Assembly: GCA_022496805.1 (NCBI GenBank)
Contig: CM040097.1
Span: 18,900,072 to 18,964,071, forward strand
Direction: 5' to 3'
DNA length: 64,000 nucleotides
Source: Pohlia nutans
Taxonomy: Eukaryota > Streptophyta > Bryopsida > Bryales > Mniaceae
The notes beneath the pieces are model-generated. The model searched no databases, was not told the DNA's origin, and saw only the letters and a list, made by a program, of their open reading frames with translations. Shown here piece by piece: positions 35,281 to 47,291 of the stretch (the first letter of the stretch is position 1; each line of letters starts with the position of its first letter). The position numbers and the translations under genes are program-made.

Positions 35281-36052
35281 CCCCTTTTTGAACAGAAATG
35301 AGACCTTCCTCACTCGCTTCGGTAACTCACTGACTCCTTCTGCGAGCCTGCAGGCACTCAGGCGAGCACCAGAATGTGTACAGCAATTGTCTAGAGAATG
35401 GACTTGCTATCTGTGTCCATGTAGTTTTGTGAGTAGAATTTTATCTCCTCATTCATTCAGTCCAGTGAGTGAACTGGTTGGTAGGCGCTTTAGATTATTG
35501 CTTGAGAGGGAGAATGGGGGTTTTGCGTGCCCAGGTTTTTTGCGCTGTTGCATTTTGGCAGCACTTTTTCAAGCCTGCTTCAATTCGACTTGAAAATTCT
35601 TGTTTCCGTAGGGCCGGCGTTCTTTGAATGCTCTTCAGAGTGCGGGGAAGCTTTCTTGTAATTTGTAGCAGCTTGTTGAATCTTCGCAGGTAGGATCTCT
35701 TCTCTAAAACGTGAAATTTCTCTTTTAATGTTCCTCCCAGTGCAGTTTCTTTTTTGAAAGAGGAATAGACAAGAACACCAAAGTTGTTAGCAATTTCATT
35801 TTTAGTGTTTTCTTGCTTTCTTGCTTTTTTGTAAAGCTCCAGGTTACAGCGCGAGTGGATAGCTTTTCAAAGAGGAATAGACAAAGAACTGTACACAAGT
35901 TATTAGCAAAAACGCTGTGGCAATCTTAGGGTTGACTTTTGGAGATGCAAATTCGAATTAAACGTACTAGAAGTAGAAAGGTTAGTTTTGGTAAGACCCC
36001 GAATTGCAGGAGAATTTTACTAAAGCTGAATTGGTTTTTTTTTTTTGCCAGA
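35281..36052 (+). promoter_or_regulatory. Probable promoter and 5' leader of the LRR gene
   Basis: Base composition rises in GC from about 35290 to 35690. A donor-like cag|gtagga sits at 35690-35696. A pyrimidine tract ending in gccag lies directly before the LRR start codon (36031-36051). Together these suggest an untranslated first exon and a leader intron. The 101-residue frame at 35288-35593 has no family resemblance and is probably leader sequence. Confidence 0.45.
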
Positions 36053-39000
36053 ATGAAGACAATTGTGGTTGTGCCGGCAATTTTCCTGTTTCTCATAGCA
36101 ACCTCGGTCATAGGTCAGGAGGAATTTTGGTCTGAAGATTGGGACGATGATGATGAGGTGGAACAAACAACAACAACAGCAGCTCATGTAAGTCCCATTG
36201 TAGAAGGAAAGGAAGCTCTCTTTTAAAATTCTCACTTGGAACAATTCTCTGAATTTTGCCGAAGCTACGCAACATTCTTTAGACTTTGTAAGCTTGCACC
36301 TTTTACTTTGAGAATCATAATCATCATCACATAATACTGTTTAACCCCATAATAATGTCTGAACATGCCGTGGCTGCCAGTAGAATAGGGTGTATTTTGG
36401 TTGTATTTGGAATGGATCCACACCTTTAATGGGTTTGAGTTCAGAAGAGAAGTTGAAATTTAGATCAATGCGGTTCTAATGAGCTATTAAGATCCCAATT
36501 TAGAGTTTCTTGTTAGTAGCAAATCTCAATTATACGACAACGTATATACTATCCCCATGGGACGTTTAAGAGTTAACCTTTCACTCTTTACTTTGAGAAT
36601 CATAATTATCATCACATAATATTGTTTAGTCCTTGTCAACTTGTACTCTTTACTTTGAGAATCATTGGCAAGACTACATTTGAAGCATTTTTTTAATTGC
36701 TATTGGCTCTTTGCTATGTTATTAATGAATGACAAGATAGTCAACAAGCATACAAACTTTAGCTAAACATCTAATGGAATCGGAATGATTCTTAAATATA
36801 GTAGAAAGCTTCTAAAGAATGTTATGTATGTGTCTATTACAAGTGTTCTATATAATAATTGCTGATGTGCATAACATTATTGAAAGCTCTCTTCAATAAA
36901 AGGCTTGCAGCATGATATTTTGCAGTTATTGTGCTCTTAACCCCTATAGGACCAAGTATATAGGACGAAGTAAGTATTTATGGTTTTAAGATGCCAAATA
37001 CAATTGATCATATTGTGAAAAATATAATTCATATGGGATTGAATTTTATATCACCAGAATTAGTAAAGAACATTGCATATATTAGTCAATAAACAAAGAA
37101 ATTTAAACAAAAATAATATAGGACCTACTCAAAAACGTTAAAAAGACATGAAGCCCAATTTGGGTTTCTAGGTCCTTTCTTCAGGGGTTAAGCTTAAAGT
37201 CTGTGAAAAGGTGAATTAGGAGAGATCCATAACATGTAACTGGTCATTTTTCCCCTATCATGTAGATAAATCACTTTTTAGTACCTAATACTACCAGGTG
37301 TGAGAAATCGCAAGAGCATCCAAGTGATTGCGATCACGTGGACGCCCGGGGGAGCACTCGACATTATGTTTGAGAATCATGTGCGTTCATGACCCCTCTC
37401 TAAAAACCCCATGTATACGAGGGGTTATTAGATGTCTAAAAACCTTTGTATACAGATCGATCATGTCCTAAATATATGTTTAATGTAAGTATATATGTCA
37501 ATATTTTTAGCTCTAAATACGTTTGTCATATGGCAATGTTCAAATTAATACCCCTTCTGTGCACTCACGTATAACTGTACGTGTTTAGTACATTGGATGT
37601 TGCTGCGATCCCTCCTCACAATCTCTTGCACACCCATTCCAGTAGTGTAAAGACCACCCCAATTCCATTGCTTAAGAATGTTGTGCGGTGAAAGCAGGTT
37701 CACCAGAAGCCCCGGCATGAAGAATCGGAGAGGTTCAAGAGACTCATTTCAATAAGGAATGAATTCGATGTTTCGATATTCGAAGGCGAGGTAGTCGATG
37801 AGGTCGAGGAAGAGGAGGGAATCCCGGAGCCTCGCCGCTGGGCCCGGAAGTTGCTGCAAGCTGCCAATGGTGACCAGACTGGGCTCTTGATTTTCAAGCA
37901 AGGGATTACGCTCGACCCAAATGGAACTCTCCAGAGCTGGAACACAAGCACCAACCAAGACCACTGTCAATGGACTGGCATCACTTGCAGCAACCTCACG
38001 GGCCGCGTCGTCGGATTGAATCTTACAGGTACCTCTGAATTTTATTTTGCAATAAAACTCGTCGCTGTTTGCAGCATTTTTTGCAAATTGTGCTTGGGGA
38101 GGTCACTTCCAAATATTACGTAACAACGTGCGAACAAAGAAAGGGTCCAAATAAATTTTTGAAGGTAAATTTTGTAAATGATTTACATTAATATAGGATG
38201 CTCAAAATTGATAACAAGAATAAAAATGAGAATATTTTCAAAATATTACTAATTATAGTAAGAATTATTTTTAAAATTTAGGGTATTTTTAATTACCTTT
38301 TGTTCACACGTGATACTCAAAAGATACAAAGAGTGACCTCTCCGAGAAACTGTGCTCTCACAAGCGTCATCTTTTTGGTCGAAAGTTAATATTCTCTCTT
38401 TGTTGTAAACCTTGGAGATTAACTTTTCAACATGTGTATGTTCTACATGCGTTAGTGCTAGGACAGGTTTATATTTTACAGTGAAGCTTAAATGTATCTA
38501 GGGGAAGGCCTCAAGGGGAGGGAGTTTCTGGATTTGAGGGCACTAGGTGGATGGCGGTAGCCCGAGGCCGTGCTTGAAAATCCATGAACTCCCAACTTAA
38601 GAGGCCTTTCCCTGCATATAGCTCGATTTTGATAATAGTGCATTCCACCGGTGTGGAATTGGCATGTTTTGATAATGGTGCAATTCCATCCTTGTCAATT
38701 GGGCGATTCTTCTATGAAAGGAGCTAGATAGATATTTACATGCAAGAATCTTTCCGAGTGCTTTATGGAAAGAGAGAAATAACTTTCATTCCTTTTTGGA
38801 ATCAATGTACATTAAAGTTTGTTTAGGTCCCCACAAGACAAGAAAAGTTACTCATTAACTATGTACTCTTGTACTCTTTTTGAGGCTAGACTCTATATGA
38901 CCTAGTAATCTATGTCAACAAGACAGGAGTTGGCTTCACATAATGAAAGGTTGTGAAGCCTATGCACATGTAGGAAGTACACATGTAGAACTGCTATCCT

Positions 39001-42000
39001 TTGAAGTTTGGAGCCAGAGACAAGCCTTTTGTCTTAATGCAAACCACCTATTAGCCAACTAATTGTGTACAACACTTGTATGAGTTGAATATAAAGGTCA
39101 TTTGTTTGAGAATAATTTTACGGCTTGAGGGATAATGTATAGTAGAGGATATTATATGCGGCACTTAACCCCTAAACGTCCAACCGTCCAGAAAGTGGAC
39201 GATGTACAGAATCAAACACAATTTTCTCATCCGTCATTGGCTTTTTGCAACGTGGATTTTTTACTACATATTTTATGAGAATTTAGCTTCATGCATGTGT
39301 GATCTGATTAGAAAGTGGATAATTTGTGAAATTTTTATGCATCATTTCATGTTGTAGTGATTCATCCAAAATTTCGAAGATTTCAGTTTAAAAGTGCTCT
39401 TAAAAAAGTCAATTCATAAAATTAAGCAACCAAAAAATCACTACACTTAGAGTATTACATTTCAACCAACCACAATAAATTTCATGTACAAATTGTCAAT
39501 ATCTTATTTGTAATCAAATTACAAAAGAATTTTGAATTTTAAGTTTGAAATTTTATACAAAAATATTGGTGATAGCCATGGTAGATCTGACCGTATGGAT
39601 AGAGTCTAAAATTTATAATGTACAACTTTTATTCGTACATCAAGTGCAAAATGTTCCTTTGGGTTGCATTTTATAATGCATCTTTGCAAAACTGCCAAAT
39701 TTGGAGAGGGGTGAAAACATTTAGGGATTAAAGTATTTTGACCAAAAGCAATCATTTGCATTTCAATCCAGGAAGTTCATAAATCAATCATCTAGGAAGT
39801 TTCAAACAAGGTAATAATATATATACCAATAGAAAAAAACAAACCGTCCATTATATTTTTAAATTGTAAAAACATGTTTAGAAAGTTATCGTAATTGATT
39901 ATTTATAATGATTTCTATTTTTATTTTGGACACCTGGAATTAACATATGTAGGAACATAATTTTTGAAAAGTGTATAGATATCTGGAGAGATCTCTTTGT
40001 ACATAAAAGCCATAATTGTCAAAATTGACTTTTTATCTCTATGTACAAATTTCTTATGCAATTTTAAAGTGAAAAATTGTAGATCATTAAAGTTAACCGA
40101 AAAGAGTGTCTCAAAGTAGAAAGAAACCTTAAACTCACCTTAGACTCGTTTTGAGTTCAAAATGATTGCAAAATTAGTTTACGGTGAGTTGGAGAATAAT
40201 CTAAAGCAAGGCCCTGCGTCACCACAGGATGTGGAACTCGTGACCTCCCTAATGCTAGAGGAGAGTTGTCACACACTCCCCCAAGCCAAGAACCCCGACC
40301 ATGGAACCTATTCATGAACAATGATTGTTAGAAAATATAATTATAGAGAGGAAACTCCTCTTCAACTCCTCTTTTGTTTTCGGTTAACTCAATTATAAGT
40401 AGAAAATCTCATTTCCATTCACCAACCAATGGTCAAAGACATCTAGTCAAATCATATATAAAACTCCAACCAAATGTATGAATAGATGAATTGTTGGTAT
40501 GAAGGATGAACATATAAGACAAGATCATGTTCCAAATGATCTTAGTATCCTATAATTTAAGTCAATTTAAGTCAATAGTATCAAGAAAGAACTAGTGATG
40601 GGTGGGTATTGGTCAAACGATCCTTAAATGTAACCTCTAGCTAGATATGAGATATACACCTACAGGCAAGGGTCAAGTAAGGATTACACCTCAAATCCAA
40701 CAACTCCAAAAATTTATATTCAATACCCATCCATCACTGGTCAAAACCGCCTAGAGTTAGAGCAACTCCTAATCTTCAAAATCCTCTATTTTCAAAGTCC
40801 TCTATTTCAACCACCATTCAAAAGCAAATCTTTGATCACTCATGACTCACACAATTTTGAATATGGTCTTATTGGATTTATCTCAAAAGAAACCGTTTCT
40901 GATACCCAACTCAAAACAAATGATATCAAGTTGTAAAAAAAATGCTCAAAAATGTACCACAACAACTCTTCAAATAGAAATGAGAGTGCAAGCTTAGTCT
41001 TTTCACAAACACAACTTCCTACAAAATGGTTGTTTGCTTCGTTTAGTGAAAATTTGAGCAAAATATTGAAGATCAAAATTGTGTCTCTCCCTTCCTGAGA
41101 TTGAGTGACCCCTGATGGAGAGTGTCTATGTAGTGGCAGTACTGGTTTAAACTAGTTTTAAAATGACAAATTAAATCAATCATATTGTGAAAAATATAAT
41201 TTGGATAGAACCAGATTTTATATCACTGGAATCCGTGAAGGACACTCCATGTGTTGATCAAAAGACAAATAAATTTGAATAAAAGGAAGTCTACATAGAA
41301 CCTATTAAAAAACATCAGGTTTCTTGGTCCTTTAGGGGTTAATGCTAATACTTCAAAGGCATTTATTTGTTGATTGAATTCTGTGGCAGGTGCACCAGGT
41401 GCTGAGCTGGGAGGCACAATCTCACGTAACATCTCCTTGCTATCCTCGTTGATGAGCTTGACTCTAGACAACAACTTCCTCACCGGATCCATTCCCAAGG
41501 AGTTAGGGAATTTGAAAAACCTGAAGCTGTTGAATCTGCATTTTAACTTGTTGACAGGAGCCATTCCAACTGAGCTTGCCTCCTGTTCACTCCTGGAGAC
41601 ACTCGACGTGGGATCCAACAATCTAACAGGTAACATACCTGGTGAACTGGTGCAGTGCAGCAACTTGGTGAACATTGACGTCTCCTCCAACAATCTAGTC
41701 GGGGAGATCGATCCCGGTTTCGGAGCCTTGCGGAACCTGACAATGTTTCTGGCCATGCACAATGGCTTAACTGGCATCATTCCTGAGAGCTTCGGCAACT
41801 GCACCCGCCTCGCAAGCTTGGCGGTGAACGACAACCATTTAGAAGGCACCATCCCAACCTCCCTGGAGAATTGCCCGGACCTGCAAGGGTTTTTAGTTGG
41901 CTACAACAACATCACTGGATCCCTTCCCAGGGGCTTTTCCAAGCTGCAAAAACTGAGCGTTGTGTATTTCCAGTACAACAAAATGACTGGAGGAATGGAC

Positions 42001-44207
42001 TTTTTGCAAAACTGCAGTGCAATGTGGATAATTCATGGGGAGAATAACAACCTCACTGGACTGCTGCCGACGTTTTTTGGGAAAACATGTGAGAATCTGA
42101 CGCATGTTTTTGTGTCAGACAACCAATTCTCGGGGCCGCTTCCGGGCACACTCGCTGACTGCCCACAGCTGGAAAACATTGGCGTTAACAATAACAATCT
42201 TTCGGGTACGATTCCTGCCATTTTCAGCAAGTGTCCAAAGATGGAGAATTTTCAAGTGGATGGCAATCGTTTCACAGGTACCATACCTCCAGAGTTTGGG
42301 AATTGGTCCAACATTGAGTTCGCTTACTTCCAAGGTAATGATCTTGAAGGTACCATCCCAGCGTCGCTTGCAAACTGCTCCAAGTTGATTCAACTCCACA
42401 TGAACTCCAACCCCAAGCTCACAGGGGTTATACCCGCTGAATTTGGAAGGCTACAGAAGCTGGAGAATCTGGTGGTGTTTGATACCCAGGTTTACGGCGA
42501 AATTCCTGCAACACTGGGCAACTGTTCCAACCTCATGAACCTGGTACTCAACAAGAACGCACACAATGGAACGATACCGGCGACGTTAGGAAACTTGGTG
42601 AACCTGACCCTTCTGATTTTGTCAGATAATCAGCTGCAGGGACCCATTCCGAGCACTCTCAGCAACTGTGGAATCCTGGAGAGGATGGACTTCTCCAATA
42701 ACAGTCTAACCGGAGGCATACCAAGCTCTTTTCAAAGTTGCTATTCTTTGAAAACGATCCTGCTGGATAACAACCACCTTGAAGGACAATTTGCTCTGGA
42801 TATGAGCAACATGAGCAACATAAGCTCGGTGTCTGCACGCAGCAACCTGATTACAGGAGACTTGTTTGAATCTCTGGCTACTCTGAACTCCAGCGGCAAC
42901 AAACTGGCTGCGTTGGATTTCACTGGGAACGGTTTGGACTCCGCCATTCCTGCCACATTTGACGTGGCCAAATTATCAAGCCTGCAGGTCAGTGAAAAAC
43001 GTATCACAAAGAATTTTTGCCCTTAAAGGACCAAGGATTATGGTTTTAAAATCATGGTTTAATTCAGATGGGACCAAGTTTTATATCATCGGAATCAGTG
43101 AAATGCATTGCATGTGTTGGTCAAAAAAGAAAGAAATTCGAACAAAAGGAAGTTCACATAGGACCTATTCAAACTGCTTAAAAAAACATGAGCCCCGATT
43201 TGGGCATTTTGGTCCCTCAGGGTTTAACCAAATAATTAGGAGAAAATTCTTGGATAATGAGCTTTTGGGTGCAATTAGCCAAAAGCTATCAAAATGAGAC
43301 CAAATATAGTTACTACAAAATTATTAACAAAAATGGCTATCAAAAGTGCAAGGCTGTGTAGTAGTTTTGCTACTTTTGCAAAAATTTAACAATAGCACTG
43401 CTGCAGGTGCTTCTGCTGGGGAACAACAAGCTGCAGGGTCCAATTCCGACATGGATGTGGGACCTGCCGACACTGCAAGTGCTGGGACTAAGCAACAATA
43501 GTCTCACAGGGGAGCTAAAAGGCAACTTTGGAAGTCTCCGGGGATACATTGACTCAGTTGCAAATGCAAACAACTCGCTGGACGACTCCTCTTCGACTTA
43601 CATCCAGAGCGTGGTGATCACTGTCAATAACAGGGACGTAACTTACAATACTTATCTAGCATATGTCACTTCTATGCAGTTATCTCGCAATCAACTCGAG
43701 GGCAGCATACCTGTGGAGATCACCAAGCTGGTGAAGATGACGTATCTGGATTTCTCATGGAACTCGTTCCGCGGGAGCATTCCTGAGAACATTGGTGACA
43801 TTCCTCTGACATCTCTGGATCTGTCCAACAACCGCCTCTCCGGCGAAATTCCGGAATCGTTAGCCAGGAATGCCAAGCTACAAGCGCTGTTTCTGGCCAA
43901 CAACAGCCTCACTGGTCAAATTCCCACTGGATCCCAGCTCCAGTCCCAGAATGTCAGCGCGTTTCGTCCGGGCAACAACAAGCTCTGTGGCTCTCCTCTT
44001 CCAGCTTGCACCTTCAGCACCGAAGACCCAAATTCCTTCACGAATCTCTTCACTGTCCCTGGTTTCGTGCTCGGCTTCCTCACTGGCTTCCTTGCTATTG
44101 CACTTGTGTTCTTTCTATGGAAACCTGCTCGGGGCTTCATCCACCTCCAGAACGACGTCAAAAATACAGGACAGTGGCATCTCCCAAAGGACTCCACTTC
44201 TTTCTAG
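36053..44207 (+). CDS. LRR receptor-like protein (no kinase), PSKR-type island
   Basis: A secreted single-pass membrane LRR protein, probably a cell-surface receptor or co-receptor that signals through a partner. Exons 36053-36187, 37698-38028, 41390-42987 and 43407-44207 give 954 aa. Residues 1-21 are a signal peptide. Residues 23-103 are an unusual acidic linker (DWDDDDEVEQ; VVDEVEEEEG). The LRRNT cap with CQWTGITC is at 135-142. About 20 plant-type repeats (LxxNxLTGxIP) follow, many with N-glycosylation sites. A non-LRR island is at about 728-780 (YIDSVANANNSLDD; NNRDVTYNTYL), as in PSK and PSY1 receptors. The C-terminal cap has Cys882 and Cys889, the transmembrane helix is at about 904-926, and the tail is only about 28 residues. 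No kinase exon lies between the stop and the convergent DPH5 gene. Ligand unknown. Confidence 0.9.
36341..36576. mobile_element. TTAA-bounded element, family zeta, LRR intron 1
   Basis: TTAACCCCATAATAATGTC at the left and gggacgtttaagaGTTAA at the right bound 236 bp. An internal TTAA at 36487-36490 is the empty version of the site that is filled in the copy at 61783-62415. Confidence 0.8.
36937..37191. mobile_element. TTAA-bounded MITE, family beta, LRR intron 1
   Basis: TTAACCCCTATAGGACCAAG at the left and ctttcttcAGGGGTTAA at the right bound 255 bp. It has the usual beta interior (catattgtgaaaaatataat). Confidence 0.82.
39165..39731. mobile_element. TTAA-bounded element, family alpha, LRR intron 2
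   Basis: TTAACCCCTAAACGTCCAAC at the left and acatttAGGGATTAA at the right bound 567 bp. Best preserved alpha copy at the left end. Confidence 0.85.
41151..41342. mobile_element. TTAA-bounded MITE, family beta, 5' truncated, LRR intron 2
   Basis: The right end ggtcctttAGGGGTTAA is intact; the left end has lost the TTAA-proximal bases. It stops 47 bp before the acceptor of the main LRR exon. Confidence 0.7.
43013..43227. mobile_element. TTAA-bounded MITE, family beta, LRR intron 3
   Basis: Left end tttttgcccttaaaggacca (decayed), right end ggtccctcaGGGTTTAA. It begins about 25 bp after the donor of the LRR main exon and fills about half of the 419-bp intron. Confidence 0.7.
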
Positions 44208-45004
44208 TGAAGACATTCTAGTTCAATATCACGCTACCTATGATAACTAGGAGCTTGTGCTCGCATTTTAAGATTTCCTTAACCACCAAAAACGTAATTC
44301 CCGTGTAAATTTGAGTATCGCATTGTAGTTCAACAGCAGCCAGTTCCAAGTAACTTGTAGATCTCTCAATGACATTGAAGTACAACAGCAGCCAGTTACA
44401 AGTAACTAGTAGGTTTCTCAATGACATTGTAGGACAACAGCAAGTAACTAGTAGATCCAGTTACAAGTAACTTGTAGATTTATCAATGACATTGTAGGAC
44501 AACAGCAGCCAATTACAAGTAACTAGTAGATTTCTTAATGAGCAAGACGTTCAGATGGAATGGAATGAAAATTTTGTAAAGAAGCTCTTACGAGGCATTC
44601 CGAGAATCAACAGGGGACAGTTCTCCCAGTTGTAAAATTTTCGGTGATGGTACAGTCTCCACACGATCTGCTGAGTCTGGGCCTTCCTGAATATTGCAGA
44701 AGACAAATACGTTGACTCTTGTACTACCCAAAACTGATAGTTCCAAGTAAAAAGTAGTCTGGAAAATTGCATGAAATATAACAGGCCAAGAAGGAACAAC
44801 AAAAAAAGCAACACTTGTAATGTACACTAAAGCACTTCCACTGTATCAATTGCCATAAAAGCACAATATTGAGTTTGAGTATGAAGTTGAATCTCATCTC
44901 TAGCATTAAGTAAAGAGAGGCACAATTGAAATTTGATAGAAGAGCAGGAAAGCCCTGTAATATTCTTGAACTCACTAGAAAGAAAAAAAGTATTAAAAGA
45001 ATAT
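44208..45004. repeat. Convergent spacer with a ~60-bp tandem repeat
   Basis: The spacer between the LRR gene and DPH5. From about 44326 to 44542 a unit containing caacagcagccagttacaag, taactagtagat and ctcaatgacattg repeats about four times, probably in the LRR 3' untranslated region. The rest is AT-rich and holds the DPH5 3' end. Confidence 0.65.
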
Positions 45005-47291
45005 CTAAGATGGTTTGTAGAGAGACAGGAACTCTTCCTCCATCACATGTGTTGTGCCTGCAATAACTAGACTATGCAACGGAAGCCCGAAGTCCACATC
45101 AAGCAGCTCCTTCATTGGGCCGGCAACTATCTTTTGCGTGCTGGTACCTAATCGGGCTAATCCAACGCACAGAGTATCTTCACTGTACACTGCACAACCA
45201 CCAATTTTGTATTAAAAAAAGAGTCTTTGGATCACCAAAGCTTTAGGGTTTAGGGTTTAAGATCTTTCTATACACTCAGAGGCAAATAACGAAGCAAGAA
45301 ACTGGAACAAACCTTTTTCCGCACGCGACTCCTCAACTTCAAGCAATTGCTCGATGGCAGTGTTAATGCTCATGTACCTAGGAGGCTCATACTCTTTCTT
45401 ACCCCTGCCCAAAATAAGCCACTGTTCAGAAGTCGACCATGCAAATCATTATTCTACTAATCAAAATTATGTTGCATTCAACACTTTTTAACCCCTAAAG
45501 AACCAAAAAACCCAAATTGGGCCTTATATTCTTTTTAGCAGATTTGAGTAGGTCATATGGGGACTTCCTTTGGTCCAATTTTATTTATGTTCTCACCAAC
45601 ACATACAATGTTCTTCACTGATTCTAGTGATATAAAAATTTGACCCCATTTGAATTATATTTCTCACAATATGATCATTCAGATGATCATTTTAAACCAT
45701 GGACCAGGAGCAAAATGTGCAAGATAGCTCAGGGTGCTCACCTACACAAAGCTTCGACTGATTGCTCCTTCACTCGGATGTCTGTTGTATAGCACATGTC
45801 ACGTATCTTCGCAGTTTAGCTATAAATAGAGACCAGTGTGCATGGTCGAAGCCTAAAATATTGACGGTATTCAACAATAGAAAACACAGCAAGCATTGGC
45901 TACCTTCCATCATCTCAAAGGATACCCTACTAGATTCACAAAGCTATTAGTGGCAAATTAATGTAAATCTAATAAAAAAACAATTCACTATTAAGATAAT
46001 GTCAAGTTAATGATGATTCAATGTTAATAGTTGTCAGTATGATATCAAGATAATGCCAAAAACACTGACATTAAGTTAACACCATTTGCGTTACACTAAC
46101 ATATGACGACCATGAATCTAATGCATATTAGCTTAACATTAAAAACTTTGTCCACCTAATTTGGGGGGGCTAAAATAATTGAAGACCAAAATAACTGACA
46201 CCAGAGCTCGTAGTCCAAGATGCTGGTGACATACCTAAGAGACATAAAGTGTGCAAACCGATAGTCCGATTGGCTTTGATTTTATCGTAGAAGCTGTCGG
46301 GTCGCCATGTATCTGTGAAGAATGGAATAGAGATTGCCTCCCCAAATCGGTAAAGCTGTAAACCGCAAGCTCCAACTGCATTCATAATTGATGCATTATG
46401 CACTACCTCAACTTCAATGCCCAAGGTCTTGGCTCTGACAAGAAGATCCGAATGCGTCGTAGCCCTGATGTAAAAAGACATTGATACTCAATACCACGAA
46501 AGCTACAGTTCTGTTTACTTGCGTTAAACCCTAAACCCTAAACCCAAAGCGGCCTAAAACGTAGAAAGCTTCAAAAATTGATCCGGTATAAAAGGCCCTG
46601 GTACCCAGAGATAGTTGCACTCAAAAAAAATTGAGTGCAACCAAATGTTTTGAGTGATATCTTCTTGGAAAGCTACTGAAAATGCGACTACTAACTCAAA
46701 GTATTAAAATCACTGGAAGCAATCAAAGTTCCAAGGCGGCGAATCTGAGCCAACGAGTAGTTCGTTTGTTTTTCTGAGATTTTTTGCTCATTTGAGAGTC
46801 AACTCATGCGAGTGATAGCTTGTTGAAAAGCTGAGAACAATGCAATTCTAACAAGCCATTGGTCACGTTCTGATTCTCAGTATAAAAGTCGTATTAAAAA
46901 AACAAGTAAGGCACTTACCCAAACGGGTCACCGACAACTAGAAATGCCACATTCAAGGTCCGAGCTTCCTCCAAAATGCCTTCGGCACCTTGCTCAACCA
47001 ACTCACGATCCGCAACGATTACTGGACGGCCATACAGCTTCTCCTGCATCATCGTTTTGTCCCCATCATCAGCCAACAATCCTTAAACCCTAAACCCTAA
47101 ACCCTAATCAGCTCAAACACTCAAAAAGCTCGGACCTACCAGTGTGGCGGTGGCGTCAGGGCCCAGCCCGAGCGCCAGTAACGAAGTGTAGGCCTCCAAA
47201 TACACTTTGTCGCATCGCCGCACGGCCTCCAAACCCCTCACCGTGATGTCCTTCTCGTCGCCCAACCCTAACCCCACCACATACAACATCT
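45005..47291 (-). CDS. DPH5: DPH5, diphthine methyl ester synthase, with a start-region offset
   Basis: DPH5 is a cytosolic SAM-dependent methyltransferase that modifies the eEF2 histidine on the way to diphthamide. Minus-strand exons 47291-47140, 47043-46919, 46464-46235, 45781-45742, 45404-45313 and 45189-45005 join in one frame from [14 protein letters not shown] to the stop, about 273 aa as in plants. Signatures: VGDPFGATTHSDL across the exon 2/3 join, [49 protein letters not shown] and [16 protein letters not shown]. The oddity is at the start: the ATG at 47291 opens MLYV, the family's invariant beginning, but a 2-nt excess (a repeated ca on the plus strand, about 47278-47281) puts it out of frame with GLGLGDE. 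This is either a recent frameshift, a sequencing error, or a start supplied by an unseen upstream exon. Confidence 0.88.
45240..47105. repeat. Short telomere-type motifs in three DPH5 introns
   Basis: Runs of TTTAGGG or its complement occur at 45243-45260, 46527-46545 and 47083-47106 (two to three units each), each inside a different DPH5 intron. Such telo-boxes are common in plant promoters and first introns. Confidence 0.7.
45488..45705. mobile_element. TTAA-bounded MITE, family beta, DPH5 intron 4
   Basis: The left end TTAACCCCTAAAGAACC is intact. The interior matches other beta copies. The right end fades at about 45705 (ccatggaccaggagc) without a TTAA. Confidence 0.7.

Noticed and set aside
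35288..35593. A 101-residue protein upstream of the LRR gene
   Set aside because: No family resemblance; its position and composition fit an untranslated leader or promoter.
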